From NCBI RefSeq assembly GCF_015291625.1, contig NZ_CP030047.1, forward strand, positions 7,502,001 to 7,566,000: a stretch of 64,000 nt of DNA, read 5' to 3'. The notes beneath the pieces were generated by a model that was not told the origin of the DNA, searched no databases, and saw only the letters and a list, made by a program, of their open reading frames with translations. Both the position numbers and the translations under genes were made by a program. The DNA is from Bradyrhizobium sp. CCBAU 53421 (GTDB taxonomy: Bacteria; Pseudomonadota; Alphaproteobacteria; Rhizobiales; Xanthobacteraceae). This document shows positions 40,645 to 49,584 of the stretch, in pieces (the first letter of the stretch is position 1; each line of letters begins with the position of its first letter).

Positions 40645-40950
40645 ATGGATCAGATCTCATCCGAGCAGATGCAGGCGCCAGAGGTTCTCGTGAGCGTCGC
40701 ATTTGACAAGGCGTGGCGCTTTGTCGAGAAGGATCCGCTGCTGGCACATAATCACAAGACGTTACTTCATAGCCGATTGCGAGCTTCCCTGGAATGTTCG
40801 ATAAGGAACGGCGAACGGAATACCTTGCATCTGGCGAACGAGGCGATACGAAAATTACGCGCAGAATTGACAGCCTCGGCCAAGCAGCAAGATTGCTCTC
40901 ACTTCCGCGGCAATAACGATCAGCTATGTCACGGCTCTCCGCAATCTTAG
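40645..40950 (+). CDS. Small helical hypothetical protein
   Basis: 101 residues from an ATG at 40645 with GGAG about seven bases upstream. Residues 10-85 (AFDKAWRFVEKDPLLAHNHK, TLLHSRLRASLECSIRNGER, NTLHLANEAIRKLRAEL) are helical and amphipathic. No known motif. Proteins of this kind recur in rhizobial symbiosis islands, but I cannot name a function. The last 15 residues look unstructured. Confidence 0.65.
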   Translation: MDQISSEQMQAPEVLVSVAFDKAWRFVEKDPLLAHNHKTLLHSRLRASLECSIRNGERNTLHLANEAIRKLRAELTASAKQQDCSHFRGNNDQLCHGSPQS

Positions 40951-41528
40951 GTCGCAGGTTAGCATCCTCGATATATCGTTGTCGCATTATTTCTCCACGA
41001 CTATTATGCCCGAACCGCTTCTCAACTAATGCAGCGGGTACAACGCTCCAAGCGCTGGGCACTTCAGCTAAGGGTCAGAGTAAGCGACGACGAGGCAGGA
41101 CAAGCTTCCTTGGCATGACGCTGTGCATACGAAGATTCTACTCCTGCCCTAAACTCGGGACGCGCTTGTACAACTTCAGCGTAATGCCTCGTTAGGCGCT
41201 GCCGCATCCGCAAGGACGAGGCCAATTAGCTACTAGAAGCAGGCCAGCCGCATCGAGCTTTTGGGCTCCTCCTCGGGCGCACAGAGACCGTTGAGAATCG
41301 TGCATGAGTTGCGATCAGCGGTATTGACCTTCGCTCACGGTGCGTGCCTATCGGCTAAGAGCATCTTGGTCGGGCTGTGCATGGCGATGAATGCGCGCCC
41401 AACAATCTGACGCAGCGTTCGATTCGACCCGTTTCTTGCAAAGCAATGTTGTGCTGCAGTTACAGCAATTCGCGGCGATGTTGTTAAGACGCACAGCGCC
41501 GGGGGGCATCGAAAGGAACATCACTCGA
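40951..41528. other. Region upstream of the outer-membrane porin gene
   Basis: The porin frame is open upstream from 41391, but the first 46 codons are not signal-peptide-like. No other gene is supported; 40926-41195 is a Ser/Arg-rich chance frame. Confidence 0.45.
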
Positions 41529-42251
41529 ATGAAGAATTTGCTGATTCTGGCTGCATGCATCGGCGCACTCGGTGCGGCGGCTCCCGCATTTGGCGCGGAC
41601 TTCGCCGCGCAGCCCGTCAACGTCAAAGCGCCTCCGCTGCCGGCTGCCCCCTCAGTTACCGACTGGACCGGCTACTATATCGGCATCAATGGGGGCTGGG
41701 GATCGAGCCACAATTGCTGGGATTTCAACGGCGTCACTCCCGAGGGCTGCCATAAATCGGCTGGAGCCACCATCGGTGGGCAGATTGGCTATCGTTGGCA
41801 GATCTTCAATACAGTCTATGGCATCGAAGGTCAGGGCAACTGGGCCGATTTCAACGGCTCCAATGTTAGCACAACCTTCCCGGCAGACGTCATTGGCACC
41901 AAGACGGATGCGTTCGGCTTGCTCACCGGTCACATCGGCTACGCGTTCAATGCTGTTCTGTTGTACGCTAAGGGCGGTGCTGCGGTGACAAGCAACACCT
42001 ATCACATCAATTCAGTGACTACCGGAGCCGGGATTGCCAGGAACGCCGATGTGCGTTGGGGTGGTGCTCTAGGCGCAGGGCTCGAAGTCAGCCTCACACC
42101 GAGCTGGTCGGCTGGCGTTGAGTATGACCACTTGTTTATGCAGGGCAGCAGCGTGCTCTTCCCAGGATCCGGCGGCGATCGCGTCAACCAGGACGTCGAT
42201 CTCATCACGGCACGGCTCAATTACAAGTTCAGCCCGGCGCTTGGCAAATAG
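41529..42251 (+). CDS. Omp25/Omp31-type outer-membrane beta-barrel protein
   Basis: A 240-residue barrel with signal peptide MKNLLILAACIGALGAAAPA ending FGA-D. It continues with DWTGYYIGINGGWGSSHNCW, a first strand typical of alphaproteobacterial Omp25/RopB-like proteins. Alternating aromatic strands follow (GGQIGYRWQIFNTVYGIEGQ, GLLTGHIGYAFNAVLLYAKG), ending LITARLNYKFSPALGK. These are eight-stranded barrels for envelope stability or host interaction. The start at 41529 is chosen because the signal peptide begins there. A rho-independent terminator follows. Confidence 0.9.
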   Translation: MKNLLILAACIGALGAAAPAFGADFAAQPVNVKAPPLPAAPSVTDWTGYYIGINGGWGSSHNCWDFNGVTPEGCHKSAGATIGGQIGYRWQIFNTVYGIEGQGNWADFNGSNVSTTFPADVIGTKTDAFGLLTGHIGYAFNAVLLYAKGGAAVTSNTYHINSVTTGAGIARNADVRWGGALGAGLEVSLTPSWSAGVEYDHLFMQGSSVLFPGSGGDRVNQDVDLITARLNYKFSPALGK

Positions 42252-42286
42252 CGATATCCGGACGCTTGCGGCGTCGACTCGAGATC

Positions 42287-42313
42287 CCCGACCGTCGGTC
42301 GGGGTTCTTCTTC
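42287..42313 (+). terminator. Rho-independent terminator of the porin gene
   Basis: CCCCGACC, loop GTC, GGTCGGGG, then TTCTTCTT. An 8-bp GC-rich stem with a U-rich tail, 36 bp after the stop codon. Confidence 0.9.
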
Positions 42314-42523
42314 AAGTTTCCTTTAATCAACAAGCACCCTGCTGGCTTTTTCGAAACACCAGTCGTCCAAGCTGGCTCATAGGCTGGATGAAACCGATCG
42401 CCTGCTCCAACACTCGTTGAGGAGCTCCGATCCGACGGGACCAGGGGGTTGCAACCGCTGGCCTCAACGGAAGCGCGAGCAACAATTAGCCGCTGGCGCC
42501 TGCTCCCCATTCGAGTGAGCAAT

Positions 42524-43333
42524 TCAAAGAGCGTTGAGGCGGATCGCAATAGCGACTGCCTGGATCCGGTTGATCGCACCCAACTTTCGCATCGCATTTT
42601 TGATATGAAAATTGACGGTATTTAAGCTGATTTCCAATATCACCCCAATTTCCCATGACGATTTTCCGTCCGCCACCCACCGCATGCAAGCGATCTCCCG
42701 CTGCGACAGGGCCGCCTTCCTCTCTCCGTCGCTACTGCAGGGACGTGCGATCTCGCCATGGGCGGTATGAAAGAGCGAAGCCAATGCGTTGAGATGGCCG
42801 ATGCGGTCCTGAGGATCAACATCGTCGGATGGAGATGCAAACGACACCACCGATACTCGGCCCAGCGGCCCAAACAACGGCACGCTCATACCGTGCTTCA
42901 AGCCGGCTTCTCTGGCCTCGTCCAGTACGCGTCTCTCGTCTGGTTGAAGTTGATAGTGGTTGGCGAGTTGATCCCACAAAAACGGCCGCGACAGCATCGG
43001 CGTCCGCCGCACCACCGGATCGATGGTGTGATACTTGCGTTTGAAGTATCGCTCGCACCAATCTGGTGGCCACTTCACGGCCACGGTTGGGGGTGGATAT
43101 TCCGCCAGGCGAAGTGGCTCAACGAAGTTGAGGGCGCCATAAGCAACTTCACCGAACCCCTCTTCGGTGGCGCAGTTTACAAGGAGCTCGAACAGCGCTC
43201 TGAGCGAATGCGTCTGCTTTGCGCATTCTGTGAAGCTAAAACGATCCATGATCGGCGGCTGAGGACGCCGATCAAGGTCGGTGTCGCTGCGTTCGATTGC
43301 GCTTGTTTCAGGCGGAGCCAAGTTGGATTCCAT
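42524..43333 (-). CDS. LuxR-family quorum-sensing-type regulator (solo)
   Basis: Residues about 50-190 form an autoinducer-binding-like domain (WCERYFKRKYHTIDPVVRRT, PFLWDQLANHYQLQPDERRV). Residues about 205-265 form the LuxR HTH (LSQREIACMRWVADGKSSWE, SLNTVNFHIKNAMRKLGAIN). The conserved Trp/Tyr/Asp of acyl-homoserine-lactone binders seem present. No luxI gene lies in the window, so it may act as a solo, as y4qH-like proteins of NGR234 do. The ATG at 43333 (MESNLAPPETS) with GGGAG eight bases upstream is preferred over 43381. Confidence 0.85.
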   Translation of the reverse strand: MESNLAPPETSAIERSDTDLDRRPQPPIMDRFSFTECAKQTHSLRALFELLVNCATEEGFGEVAYGALNFVEPLRLAEYPPPTVAVKWPPDWCERYFKRKYHTIDPVVRRTPMLSRPFLWDQLANHYQLQPDERRVLDEAREAGLKHGMSVPLFGPLGRVSVVSFASPSDDVDPQDRIGHLNALASLFHTAHGEIARPCSSDGERKAALSQREIACMRWVADGKSSWEIGVILEISLNTVNFHIKNAMRKLGAINRIQAVAIAIRLNAL

Positions 43334-43381
43334 GGCCTGAACTCCCGGGTTTGCTCTACGAGAAGTCTGGAGCACCCGCAT

Positions 43382-44832
43382 GCTGCCCAGACGCCATTTC
43401 TGAATTCGGTGTCCTGCCGCGCACTGCTTGCTGCGTGATCGTCTCCGTCAAACAGCCGAGGCGTCGCTGCCATCCTGTGTCTGAATCCGAACAACGCGCC
43501 GTAACCGTAGCGCCGATGCTCATTCAATGTGGTCTACCCGGCTCGCCAGTGACGTGCTGGCAATCTCGGAGTCGCCGCAGGGTCGACCACTTTGATTGGG
43601 CCGCGCTCTCAATCTCTGACGCACATGCGTGGCTCGCGGATTTGAGGAAATCCGACTGTCCTAACGGTTCAGCCGGCGATACGAACCAAACCGTACGACC
43701 GGTTGCAGCGTCAGCATAGGTCAGATTGGGACGCGCGAAACCCAGGTCCGGCGCGAATGAAGCTTGGCTGCATGTCAAGGCCGAGCACGAGCAGACTATA
43801 GGCACTGAGCTTCCTGAACGAGGTAAGCCAGGGCACGCCGACCCGCTCGCGGGCGCCGGCTTCCAACTGGGTGATGTCAGCGTCAATGCTCTGCTTGCCG
43901 GCGACGGTGCCAGGGGTGTCATTCTTCTTGCCCCTCTTGCGAATTCGCATCGCCAGCCCCTAGCCGATCCTGCACCCCTCCGCGGCGTCGAGGACGCGAT
44001 CGATAAGCAACATGCAGCAGAAGCCCAAAGAGCTGATGACCTGGCATCAATGCGTGGTCTCTGAGAGGCGTGCAGGTCCGGCGCGAATAAATCGAAGGGG
44101 CGAATAGAAGTGGCGTCAACGTTGCAACGAACGACACGCGATGTCGCGGGAGCTCCTTGACGCAGAGGACACGTTGCATGTGCATCTCCAGAAGGGAGAG
44201 GACTTGGGATCGGACCAGCAAGTGTCATACCAGTTTTTCTGCTTGCACAATCACTCGTGGAAGCAAGGGCTTGGCAAACGGGCGGTTCCAGTACGTGGCG
44301 TATTGAAGCAATCGTGACATCAGGAGGAAACGCGACAGCACCATTTGCGCGAGCCACGGCACAAATTGATCCAGATCAAAAAGAACGCCGTTTTCGCGAC
44401 GGCAGCCCCTCCAACGCGTCGATGTCCCAAGCGCAGCGAACGTCTGGCCTGAAAGCACAGAGGCCGGCCGATCAGAAATCAACGACAAACGCAGGTCCGA
44501 TCACCGGCACCCGACCTTGCATGTGTACGGTTCGGAATGCAACCGTGGGTCAGGCGAGGCCGGGAGTACCGTCTACCCGACATGCATTGTCCATCCACCT
44601 GCAAGAGTCTTGCGCAGTCCAGTCAACTACCAAACTTGACAATTGATGGAGACGATCGACACATGGCAATCATCATGCAATTTGGATTGACTATCGGTCC
44701 GGCCGCGCATTCTGACTAAACGCGGCATTCAAAGCAACAGCCCCGCGGGAAAGACAATTGCATCTCGCCTCGAGAGCGCGTCCTTGATGCGGTTCGCAAC
44801 CAAGGCGAAGAGCATCGCAAAACCGGTGAAGT
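43382..44832. other. Degenerate 1.4-kb region between luxR and tauE genes
   Basis: Large overlapping frames exist on both strands (43524-44357 minus, 277 codons; 43726-44064 plus; 43711-43950 and 43919-44221 minus). The minus frame at 43711-43950 (QLEAGARERVGVPWLTSFRK) looks most protein-like, but no family can be assigned. The pattern suggests a decayed gene. About 44628-44672 matches a repeat at 48872-48917. Confidence 0.4.
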
Positions 44833-45549
44833 ATGTTTTCTCTGGTCCTGGCGATCATCTCACTGCTCTATACGACCGTTGGCCAGGCAGGTGGTACTGC
44901 ATTCCTCGCGCTAATGGCCTTTGCTGCTCTGCCGTCGACAGAGATGCGCCCGACGGCGCTTGGTTTCAACATTGTTGTCGCGACATATGCTACATGGGTC
45001 TTCAACCGCAACAAAGTTGTCGACTGGATAATGCTGCGTCCGCTTCTGCTCTCATCGGTGCCGGCGGCGTTTGCCGGTGGCCTTATGGTGCTCGGAGAAG
45101 ACATTTACAAGACGCTGACCGGGGTCGTCCTTCTACTGGCAGGAGCCGTGATGATCGTGCGGCGCGGAGGCGCCGCCGATCGCATTTGCGAAAATCCGAT
45201 CTGGGGAACGGTGAGCATTGGAGCGGCGATTGGCCTGGTTTCCGGCCTGACCGGCGTCGGCGGCGGAGTGTTCCTCGCCCCGACGCTCATCGCCCTGAAC
45301 TGGGCGTCTCCGAAGCAGAGCGCCGCGCTGTCGCCCCCATTTATTCTGGCTAATTCCACAATCGGCTTCGTTGGAGCTCTTCTCGCTGGTCAATTTCCGT
45401 CTTCGTATTTCTGGCTTTACGCAGTCGCCGCGCTGGGGGGTGCCGTCGCAGGCACGATGATCGGCCTGAAATGGATGAGCCAGACAACCGCCAGGTTCAT
45501 CCTCGTGGCGGTTCTATTCGTTGCCGGTATCCAATTGGTTTGCGCATGA
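44833..45549 (+). CDS. TauE/SafE-family sulfite/sulfonate exporter-like permease
   Basis: A 238-residue polytopic membrane protein. The duplicated TauE/SafE motif is seen as LLYTTVGQAGGTAFLALMAF near the N-terminus and IGLVSGLTGVGGGVFLAPTL in the second half, with about eight membrane helices and a C-terminal LVAVLFVAGIQLV helix. Family members export sulfite, sulfoacetate or related organosulfur anions. It is slightly shorter than the usual 250-260 residues. No partner genes lie next to it. Confidence 0.85.
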   Translation: MFSLVLAIISLLYTTVGQAGGTAFLALMAFAALPSTEMRPTALGFNIVVATYATWVFNRNKVVDWIMLRPLLLSSVPAAFAGGLMVLGEDIYKTLTGVVLLLAGAVMIVRRGGAADRICENPIWGTVSIGAAIGLVSGLTGVGGGVFLAPTLIALNWASPKQSAALSPPFILANSTIGFVGALLAGQFPSSYFWLYAVAALGGAVAGTMIGLKWMSQTTARFILVAVLFVAGIQLVCA

Positions 45550-45957
45550 TCGCGCAGCTGAAGCGCGACCAATGAAGGCCTGAACTGCATAATCCTGCGA
45601 CGATTGATAAGTGTAAAAGCAAGCGCAAAAACAAGCGACATAAAGCGCTGAGACGGACAGCAACGCATCGTCAGATAGCGATCGCGTGTGAGCAGTTGGT
45701 CGGACTCGCATCCGGGATTAGCAAAACCTGACACTTGGTTGTGAATTGGTGAGCTGCTTGTATTGGCGATGGCACGTCGCCGAGCCAAGGCGCCCCGACG
45801 CACTTTGCCGGGGTTGGAAGTGCGCCGGGTCCGCCCCAACATCATCAGTACATCCGTGACGATGCTTGCGGCAATGAGACAAGCAGCGTGGCGGAAATGA
45901 GGCCTGTGCTTTTTTTAGGCGTGGCGTCAGAAATTCTTTCTGCGCGGCTCCAAGGGC
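45550..45957. other. Intergenic region after the TauE gene
   Basis: No supported gene; minus frames 45417-45845 and 45718-45969 have no domain. Confidence 0.5.
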
Positions 45958-45958
45958 C

Positions 45959-45989
45959 TTGAATCTCACGTAGCGTCAAGTTGTATGAT
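45959..45989 (+). promoter_or_regulatory. MerR-type promoter upstream of the hemN-like gene
   Basis: TTGAAT, the dyad ACGTAGCGT, CAAGTTG and TATGAT, with -35 TTGAAT and a near-consensus -10 at 19 bp. It is the third close copy of the nolA-type element. It points to the hemN-like gene, about 320 bp downstream. Confidence 0.65.
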
Positions 45990-46282
45990 CTCGCGCTTGC
46001 CGGCCTCATCTACTTCTTGTCCATGGTATCTCCGGCCGGACGCGTCCTGCTCATGGCATTTATCCGAGAGGTGCCGCCTATAGCGACGGAAGGTGAGCGA
46101 CGAGAAGCCACTCCACCCGGACCTGCGCGGGATGTCGCTTGCCTCGCGGTGATGGGTCGAGATGGTGGATCACATCCACGCTCGCAGCGCAGCCTTCGGC
46201 CCTGGATATCTCTCACGCCACGTCAGTCACCTAGGCCGTGATATCGAGAACGGAATTCCGATTTCGACTAAGTTCGGACCAG

Positions 46283-46296
46283 TTGACATAACTCAA
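46283..46296 (+). promoter_or_regulatory. FNR/FixK-type box in front of hemN
   Basis: TTGACATAACTCAA matches TTGA-N6-TCAA exactly. In Bradyrhizobium FixK2 controls hemN genes through such boxes under low oxygen. If centred at -41.5 the transcript would begin near 46331, favouring the TTG start at 46355. Confidence 0.75.
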
Positions 46297-46354
46297 AGAC
46301 ACAGGAGGGCGCATCGGCCAGCTTACGCGGCTGTATGAGCATGGGAAGCCAGCC

Positions 46355-47689
46355 TTGCAGACCGCACTCCTGAACAAATATTGCGATGCTCGCCTGCCTT
46401 GGTACACCATCTACCCAACTGTACCGGATTTCTCTACGACAATCGGCGCCAGGACTTGTCAGACTTGGTTGAACCGGCTGCCGCCCGACGAACCCGTATC
46501 GCTCTATCTCCACGTTCCGTTCTGCCGGTCGATCTGCTGGTACTGCGGGTTTCCTACAAGCCTCGCGCGCAGCGAACGGCCGGTTCGCAACTACTTGACG
46601 TCGCTGCGGGAGGAGATTCGTTTGGTTGCGGAGCGACTGCCGCGCGCCTTGCCCGTCAACGACGTGCATTTCGGCGGCGGAACGCCAACCAGCATTGCGG
46701 CGGTCGATTTCCTGGCTCTGATGGAGCTATTACGCCGCAATTTTGCCTTCAGCACGTCCGCTAGCGTCGCCATCGAGATCGACCCGCGCGCGCTCACGAC
46801 CGAGATGGCGCGAAGCTTGGGGGCAGCCGGGGTCAGCCGCGCGAGCATTGGTGTGCAAAGCTTCGACCCCAATGTTCAAAGGGCGGTCAACCGCCTTCAG
46901 AGCGAAACGCAGACGGCTTCTGCTGTCGAAAGTCTTCGCCAGCAGGGAATAAGCCGCATCAACTTTGACCTGCTCTTCGGACTGCCGCACCAGACGGTGC
47001 AGTCCTGTGTGAACTCGGCAAGGACGGCAGTGGCCATGCGACCCGACCGGCTTGCGGTTTTCGGTTATGCCCATGTGCCCTCCTATATCAAACGTCAGCG
47101 CCAGATCGATGAGACGGCACTGCCGGACAATGTTGCCCGCGTCGAGCAAGCTGCGGCCATGGCGAACACGCTGGTGTCTGCCGGCTATCGCCAAATCGGG
47201 CTCGACCATTTCGCCTTGCCGGACGACGAGCTCACGCTGGCACAAGAAGCTGGACGGCTGCGCCGCAACTCGCTGGGTTATTCGGCTGATACCTGCAAGA
47301 CCGTGATCGGCCTTGGTCCGTCAGCCATCGGCCGCCTCGGTGACGGGTACGTCCAGAACGCGGCCGATACCGCTACTTATAGCCGGCACATCAGAGCTGG
47401 CCATCTGGCGACATCGAAGGGCTGCTGTCTCACCGAGGAAGATCGGCTGCGGGCCGCAATTATCGAGCGCCTGATGTGCGATCTGGAGGCCGACGTGCCG
47501 GCACTCTGTGCTGCCCACGGATTTGATCCGATTGGGTTTCTCGATTCAGTCGACCGCTTGGAAATGCTCACCGAGGACGGCATAGTGCAGATCCAGGACG
47601 GATTCATCCGCGTCAAGCACGAGCACCGTTTTGTCGTGCGCGCTGTCGCTGCCGCATTCGACGCTCATCTCGACCGCACACCCTACTAA
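46355..47689 (+). CDS. hemN: HemN-like oxygen-independent coproporphyrinogen III oxidase
   Basis: A 444-residue radical-SAM protein with HemN architecture. The 4Fe-4S motif is CRSICWYCGF (CX3CX2C), followed by VHFGGGTPTSI, IEIDPRALT, IGVQSFDPNVQRAVNRLQS and NFDLLFGLPHQT. It converts coproporphyrinogen III to protoporphyrinogen IX under low oxygen, for bacteroid heme. Oddities: typical HemN has CX3CX2CXC, but the fourth Cys is Phe here, and the N-terminal YTSYPT is YTIYPT. TTG at 46355 is used. However a strong GGAGG (46304-46308) sits four bases before an in-frame ATC (46313), whose extension IGQLTRLYEHGKPA is HemN-like, so the original start may be there. Confidence 0.85.
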   Translation: MQTALLNKYCDARLPWYTIYPTVPDFSTTIGARTCQTWLNRLPPDEPVSLYLHVPFCRSICWYCGFPTSLARSERPVRNYLTSLREEIRLVAERLPRALPVNDVHFGGGTPTSIAAVDFLALMELLRRNFAFSTSASVAIEIDPRALTTEMARSLGAAGVSRASIGVQSFDPNVQRAVNRLQSETQTASAVESLRQQGISRINFDLLFGLPHQTVQSCVNSARTAVAMRPDRLAVFGYAHVPSYIKRQRQIDETALPDNVARVEQAAAMANTLVSAGYRQIGLDHFALPDDELTLAQEAGRLRRNSLGYSADTCKTVIGLGPSAIGRLGDGYVQNAADTATYSRHIRAGHLATSKGCCLTEEDRLRAAIIERLMCDLEADVPALCAAHGFDPIGFLDSVDRLEMLTEDGIVQIQDGFIRVKHEHRFVVRAVAAAFDAHLDRTPY

Positions 47690-47929
47690 GCCACGGATCC
47701 GAGCACGGTTTCGATGCATCACCGCTGTTTGCGGACGAATGATCGAGACAAGCGCCGGAATGCGGTCGGCTGCATTGATGCGGATCACCTCGGCGAGCGT
47801 GACCTTGGTGACGACGTTGCGTTCGTAGGCTTCGGCTATCTATCGCAACAAGCCAATTTGCGAAACGTACGGCTGACCTCAGTGGGTGCGGCTAAAGGAC
47901 TCGGCCACGCCTGTAACAGCCTTAACATG

Positions 47930-48457
47930 TCAAGGCCTGCCCCTCTTCTGTCCTGCGATCACTGGCGCACCTCCGACGGAAACGGGGCCTTGTGCTTTGA
48001 ACCGCTCTACGCGCTTCTCGGCGCGCTTCTTGGCCGGGCTCGGAGCAGCTTGTGGGGGCGACGAAGAAATAACGGAGGAAGCAGAAGGGACAACTGCTGA
48101 ATTCTGCAAGGAATCAATCCGCGAAGCCAGCACCGTTATCTGATCTAAAATCGCTTTGAGGTCCTTCCGCTGAGCATCGATGTACCGGTTAAGCTCTGCG
48201 ATATCCTCGCTCGCCTTCTCCTGCGCCCAACGTATCTCGGTTAGGGATATCCTGTCCTGCGCTGACAGGCCCGCCGCCGCATCTGCGAGCCCGGCTGCCG
48301 GCGTCTCGACAAGCCCTGCGAGGCCGCCGCCAAAATGGGCTGCTGCCGCACACAAGCCGACGAGGACGAGAAACACCAAACCGCAGCGAATTCTCCCTGA
48401 CGAGCCGTATAAAAGCGGCCGCAAGTCTGAAGCGGCCGCCTGATCAACCATCTCCAT
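47930..48457 (-). CDS. Membrane-anchored coiled-coil hypothetical protein
   Basis: About 175 residues from an ATG at 48457 (MEMVDQAAASDLRPLLY). A transmembrane helix (RCGLVFLVLVGLCAAAAHFG) is followed by a periplasmic or cytoplasmic helix-rich part (ISLTEIRWAQEKASEDIAEL, NRYIDAQRKDLKAILDQITV) with heptad spacing, then a Ser/Pro-rich, basic tail (SSPPQAAPSPAKKRAEKRVE). No enzyme motif. The frame is open to 48616 but those codons lack coding character. It is convergent with hemN. Function unknown. Confidence 0.65.
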   Translation of the reverse strand: MEMVDQAAASDLRPLLYGSSGRIRCGLVFLVLVGLCAAAAHFGGGLAGLVETPAAGLADAAAGLSAQDRISLTEIRWAQEKASEDIAELNRYIDAQRKDLKAILDQITVLASRIDSLQNSAVVPSASSVISSSPPQAAPSPAKKRAEKRVERFKAQGPVSVGGAPVIAGQKRGRP

Positions 48458-49584
48458 CGTTCCTTGCCCGACTTCACCGTTTCGATAGACTTCTTGGTTG
48501 ACGCGAGAGCTCGCGATGCTCACGCATCCCAGCGAGCCTCGGCCGCCCCAACAATATTCTTCTACTCGCCGACCATTTGCCTCCTTGGCTCCAATGAAGC
48601 GGGCCGTCTTGACCAAGGCAAAGCGGACACCCTACGGGGAACTCCTGCATTACAGGGCTGGCGGAGCATTTTCGCATCATTCAGGATAACGTTGCAGATT
48701 TTGTACCCTGCCGACGCCTGATGCGAGCCGGCCGCTATTTTCCTCAAAGTCGGACTCTCGGCTTTCCGTGCTGCCGAGGCCGGCAACTTCGCGGCCAGGC
48801 GCTACGGAAAAGGCGCCATAGCTGGCGCTCGAGCCACCATACCATTGGAGCGGCAAGTGTTGAGCATGGCCAACTACCAATCCTGGCAGGTTGATCGAGA
48901 CGACGGACACATGGCAAGCGTGGCCCACGAACGTTACGGGATCACAGCCAGGCACTCGGAATGCACCACATATTTGTCCGTGCCAATGCAGCGGATGGAA
49001 TTAGCAACTTCTCGCTCACAGCCACTAAAGCAGCTCGAAACCTGCTTCCCCCGCTCTTGTGGGCCACCATCGTGGACGTTGTGACGCGATCGCTGCGCGA
49101 ACAAATTCCAAGGCTCTGTGGAAATCGCGGTCGTCGACGATCGCTTCGTCCTTGGCGGACCACGATACCAGGACAGCTTCACGAAGCTACGGCTCCGCTT
49201 TGGCTGGCATTGCATTCCGGTGGCTGCCACTTCGTCGAGAAAGGCACTTCAAGCAAGATGCTCGGCAAGGCTGCAATCCTCCACCTCATAGTGGATCAAA
49301 GTCGAAGTTCGAATTGTTTTGGCGGCGAGGACAGCTGCGGCGCCGCGCGCTCGCGGCCAACGGTTCTCGCTCAGCCAGCAAGCGTTGCTCACTCTCGGCA
49401 AATCCGGCCTGATGCACACGCGACCAAGTCGCCAGGTCTAGTGAATCTCGCTGGGATAGACGTCCTGCCCATGAGGCGTCGTCCTCTTGCCCTCAGACGC
49501 CAAAGCTCGGGAGGTCCGTTCTGAGCCAGAGAGGCCGACTTTCAATCCATTCATGGCTCGCAAAACAAGGATGCGAAGTAGACT
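48458..49584. other. 1.1-kb gene-poor region with a shared repeat
   Basis: No intact gene. At 48872-48917 a 45-bp stretch (AACTACCAATCCTGGCAGGT and onward) matches 44628-44672 at about 80% by eye. In one frame it reads NYQSWQVDRDDGHMASVA. A large plus frame (48961-49524) has no domain. Confidence 0.45.

Noticed and set aside
43524..44357. 277-codon minus-strand open frame
   Set aside because: Ala/Ser/Pro/Cys-rich with no domain, and other frames on both strands are equally open over the same DNA; high GC produces such shadows.
45981..46241. 86-codon frame starting in the MerR-type promoter (MYDLALAGL), similar to the NolA C-terminus (YLDLALAGL)
   Set aside because: The match covers eight residues only, the start lies inside the -10 element, and the rest is not NolA-like; most likely coincidence.
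48961..49524. 187-codon plus-strand frame
   Set aside because: No domain or ribosome binding site and biased composition; treated as a chance frame.
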